Shown piece by piece: positions 61,559-64,000 of a stretch of DNA of 64,000 nt. The translations under genes and the position numbers were made by a program. Origin of the DNA: CAIVAT01 sp049317265 (lineage in GTDB: Bacteria; Bacteroidota; Bacteroidia; Bacteroidales; FEN-979); the NCBI GenBank assembly GCA_049317265.1, contig JBMOIP010000002.1, positions 1-64,000 of the forward strand. The letters are read 5' to 3'. Under the pieces are notes generated by a model. The model saw only the letters and a list, made by a program, of their open reading frames with translations, made no database searches and was not told the DNA's origin. Position 1 is the stretch's first letter. Each line of letters starts with the position of its first letter.

Positions 61559-63943
61559 TTAGTTTGATAAAATTTCAAATGAGTTGCCCTTAAGTTCCAG
61601 GCTGACTTTCCCCTTGTCGGCTGTAAATGCAGACCCAAACCCGGTTGTGAAGGTTGCCTCAGAATACCTTGCAGGAAGGTCAAATTCAATTTTACGTGAC
61701 GATTTGTCTTTGCTGAATACCACGATCACCGCTTTGTCAAAATAGGAGCGGAGGTATACAAATACTTTCTCATTGACTTTCAGGGTGGTAAAATCACCGT
61801 ATATCAGGGCCAGGTTCGTATTCCTGAGATGTGCAAGTTTGGCGGTGATAACTTTAAGTGACTGTTCCTGTTTATTGAGGCTGTCAAACTTCATCATCCG
61901 GCGGTTGTCAGGGTCGCCTGCGCCTGCCATGCCGAACTCATCCCCGTAATAGATGACAGGGATTCCGGGGATGGTCATATTGAAGGCCTCGAGGTTGGCC
62001 AGTTTCTGGTAACCGATGGTGTCTTTCACCTGGATATCGCGTTTCCAGCCGGCTTCGGTGGCATCTTCATTGGGACTGAGAGCGCCGCTTGCATAAGAGA
62101 TAAACCTCGACATATCCTGGTTGCCGGTGATATTTCCCATCAGGTTATGTTCGCCAAAATAGCTGAAGCTTTGCTGCAGGGAGTAATTGAGGTCGCGGAA
62201 GGAGGTGTTGTCCATGGAAAAAGCCGATTTTGCTTCCCAGTACAGGTTGAAATCAAACTGGGCGTCCAGCATCCCGGGATTGATGTAACTTCCTATCAAT
62301 TCACGGCTTCCAAAGGTTTCACCTATCTGGAACACTCCTCTTTGTTCTGGGATTGCCACCTGTTGGGTAATTTTTTGAGTTAACATTCTCCAGTAGTTTT
62401 CCGGAACGTGCTTGGCGGCATCGTGGCGAAATCCGTCGAGTTTGTACTCCTTGATCCAGAAAGCAGCGGAGTCGGAGACCATGTTGGCCACCTCTGGTTT
62501 GGTAAGGTCGAAGGTAGGGAGGAATACATCAAACCAGGTGGTCAGCCGCTGTTCATCCCATAAGCGGAGGTTCTTCCGCTTCCCGGGAAGGTCAAGCTGG
62601 GTAATCCAGTCGGGATGGGCTTTGAAAACCGGATAATCCTGGTGTGCATGATGCGATACAAAGTCGAGGATGATGTTGATGTTGCTGCTGTGGGCTTCGC
62701 TCACCAGTTTGTGAAGTTCATCGGGAGTCCCAAAGCGGGTGTCTACCGTTGAAAGGGTAATTGGCCAGTATCCATGATACCCGGAAAACTTGCGGTGCGG
62801 TGCAGGATATTCCACATAGCCCACAACAGGATTCTGCGTGATGGGGGAGATCCAGATCGTGTTGATCCCGAGGTTCGAAAAATAGCCATCTTCAATCTGG
62901 CGGGTAATCCCGGCCAGGTCACCTCCCATGTAATTTACTTTCGGGTCAATCTCAGCGTCCTTGACAGGCGCATCATTTTCAGGTTTGCCGTTTTTAAACC
63001 GGTCGACCATCAGAAAATACATCACCATGGCCTCCCGGTCGGCGCGGGTGAGGCTTTTGGCATCTGTGAGCACTTTTCCATCCTGCAGGGGAACCAGGAT
63101 ATGGTTGGAAATTCCAATACTGTTGTATGCGAAGACCCTGATAAAACTCCGGTCAAACTCTTTCGCCTTTCGGGGAACATCGATGGTAATCCCGGAACTG
63201 TCCCTTTTCCAGAATTTCTGGTCCAGCATGTAATTCTGCCAGAAGACAAAGATCGAATCAGCCTTGTTTTTCATGCCAATCACAATTTTTCTGCCATCTG
63301 CGGAGGAGGTGAACAGGGTGGTCAACCCCGATGGGTTCAGGTTTCCGATGGTTAGTAAGGAGTTGTATCCTCCATTGTTGTTGCTCACTGAATCGCGGTT
63401 GTTCGGGTCTGATTTCTCTTTGCCATCGATGATCAGTTTATACTGGTATTTTCCGGGGAAAAGCTGGAAGTCGATGTGCCATTTTCCCTCCTTTTCATAA
63501 AGGTAGCCGGAGGCGGCATTCCATTCATTCATCTGGCCTTTGATCTGCACATGTTTATACTTTTTGGACTTCGGATCAAAGCTGAATCTGAACTTGACTT
63601 TGGTCGATTTCTCAAGCAACAGGGAGTAAGAGAATCCTTTCGACCATATCTTCAAGGAGGAGAGTTTTGGAAAATCCCTGTCAACAGGTTTGATGACCAT
63701 TTGGGTTGAATCAGTCGATATTGATGCGCTAAGTGCCTTGTCAAGTTGCAGTGAATCGATCTGGTTTGGCCTTAACAGGTAATCTGCCAGTTCGATCACC
63801 GTTGAATCCGGATTGATCAGGATGGGTGCGGAAAGCTTAATCATCTGGGGATCTTTTGCAACAGGCAGGTCATCATTGGAGGAACAGCTCCACATGGTCA
63901 GCGCAAGGCCGGTAATAATAATGGGTAAATGTTTGATTTTCAT
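61559..63943 (-). CDS. GH13 neopullulanase/cyclomaltodextrinase-like lipoprotein with CBM48-type domain
   Basis: 794 aa from the ATG at 63943; an upstream in-frame start at 63994 would mask the signal. Lipoprotein signal (IIITGLALTMWSCSSN). A CBM48-like domain has HVQIKGQMNEWNAAS and PGKYQYKLIIDGK. Catalytic blocks: VMYFLMVDRFKNG, ILDFVSHHAHQDYP, LDGFRHDAAKHVP (nucleophile Asp), VFQIGETFGS (acid/base Glu) and ITGNQDMSRF. The last block normally reads NHD; here His is Gln, confirmed in the codons at about 62115-62135. The enzyme resembles SusA/neopullulanase-type proteins. Transcription comes from beyond the right edge or just upstream; no -7 box was found in the last 57 bases. Confidence 0.87.
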   Translation of the reverse strand: MKIKHLPIIITGLALTMWSCSSNDDLPVAKDPQMIKLSAPILINPDSTVIELADYLLRPNQIDSLQLDKALSASISTDSTQMVIKPVDRDFPKLSSLKIWSKGFSYSLLLEKSTKVKFRFSFDPKSKKYKHVQIKGQMNEWNAASGYLYEKEGKWHIDFQLFPGKYQYKLIIDGKEKSDPNNRDSVSNNNGGYNSLLTIGNLNPSGLTTLFTSSADGRKIVIGMKNKADSIFVFWQNYMLDQKFWKRDSSGITIDVPRKAKEFDRSFIRVFAYNSIGISNHILVPLQDGKVLTDAKSLTRADREAMVMYFLMVDRFKNGKPENDAPVKDAEIDPKVNYMGGDLAGITRQIEDGYFSNLGINTIWISPITQNPVVGYVEYPAPHRKFSGYHGYWPITLSTVDTRFGTPDELHKLVSEAHSSNINIILDFVSHHAHQDYPVFKAHPDWITQLDLPGKRKNLRLWDEQRLTTWFDVFLPTFDLTKPEVANMVSDSAAFWIKEYKLDGFRHDAAKHVPENYWRMLTQKITQQVAIPEQRGVFQIGETFGSRELIGSYINPGMLDAQFDFNLYWEAKSAFSMDNTSFRDLNYSLQQSFSYFGEHNLMGNITGNQDMSRFISYASGALSPNEDATEAGWKRDIQVKDTIGYQKLANLEAFNMTIPGIPVIYYGDEFGMAGAGDPDNRRMMKFDSLNKQEQSLKVITAKLAHLRNTNLALIYGDFTTLKVNEKVFVYLRSYFDKAVIVVFSKDKSSRKIEFDLPARYSEATFTTGFGSAFTADKGKVSLELKGNSFEILSN

Positions 63944-63982
63944 ATTTATTGATTTTGTATTTGGATCCTTTACAATGATTAC

Positions 63983-64000
63983 CACATTAGTCACATTAGT
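63983..64000. repeat. Two tandem 9-bp direct repeats at window edge
   Basis: CACATTAGT twice in a row at 63983-63991 and 63992-64000, 40 bases upstream of the GH13 start at 63943. It may continue past the edge and could be a regulator site. Confidence 0.4.

Overview
The window is chromosomal DNA from a member of the Bacteroidota, most likely an environmental Bacteroidales/Marinilabiliales-type anaerobe. Four things point there: a SusC/SusD starch locus, several proteins with type IX secretion (T9SS) C-terminal sorting tails, lipoproteins with Bacteroidota-style lipoboxes, and many exact TAnnTTTG (-7) boxes just upstream of start codons. I found no rRNA, tRNA, CRISPR array, phage or intact IS element.

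Layout: 1-1351 is the start of a T9SS-exported DUF1566 protein cut by the left edge. 1799-3226 is a MocA-like/XdhC-like molybdenum-cofactor maturation pair. 3375-8601 holds two GT4 glycosyltransferases around an oppositely oriented LpxH-like phosphoesterase, then a cytosolic GH13 alpha-glucosidase. 8678-13898 is mixed: an unknown protein, a CHAD protein, a MORN-repeat protein, a small carboxypeptidase-regulatory-like protein, a GH53 endo-galactanase lipoprotein, an orphan OmpR-type regulator and a Lys/Glu-rich protein. About 14010-14293 is a non-coding mosaic of palindromes. 14580-27395 is a run of a TonB-dependent receptor and four large secreted proteins, closed by a strong terminator. Three of these carry cohesin-like domains and T9SS tails; the fourth is an internally duplicated beta-helix-like protein ending in a dockerin-like region without a T9SS tail. 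27688-33764 holds two small proteins, a six-PAS hybrid-less histidine kinase with its partner receiver, and a TetM/EF-G-like GTPase. 33775-39916 (minus) holds lpxD, a polytopic membrane protein, a TPR protein and a porin. 39990-45776 (minus) is an RND efflux operon. 45862-49278 is a K+-channel-like protein divergent from a large secreted repeat protein.

49361-63943 (minus) is a starch/alpha-glucan utilisation locus. In transcription order it encodes two GH13 lipoproteins, SusC, SusD, a SusE-like lipoprotein, a SusE/F-like protein fused to an unusual N-terminal module, and a large alpha-amylase with a T9SS tail. Together these would bind and cut starch at the surface, import maltodextrins through SusCD and finish hydrolysis at the envelope; the cytosolic alpha-glucosidase at 6985-8601 could complete the route. 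No SusR-type regulator is seen, and the locus may continue past the right edge.

The most novel-looking part is the 14580-27395 cluster: cohesin-like and dockerin-like modules in adjacent genes combined with T9SS export suggest a cellulosome-like surface assembly in a Bacteroidota. This is an inference from sequence patterns read by eye.
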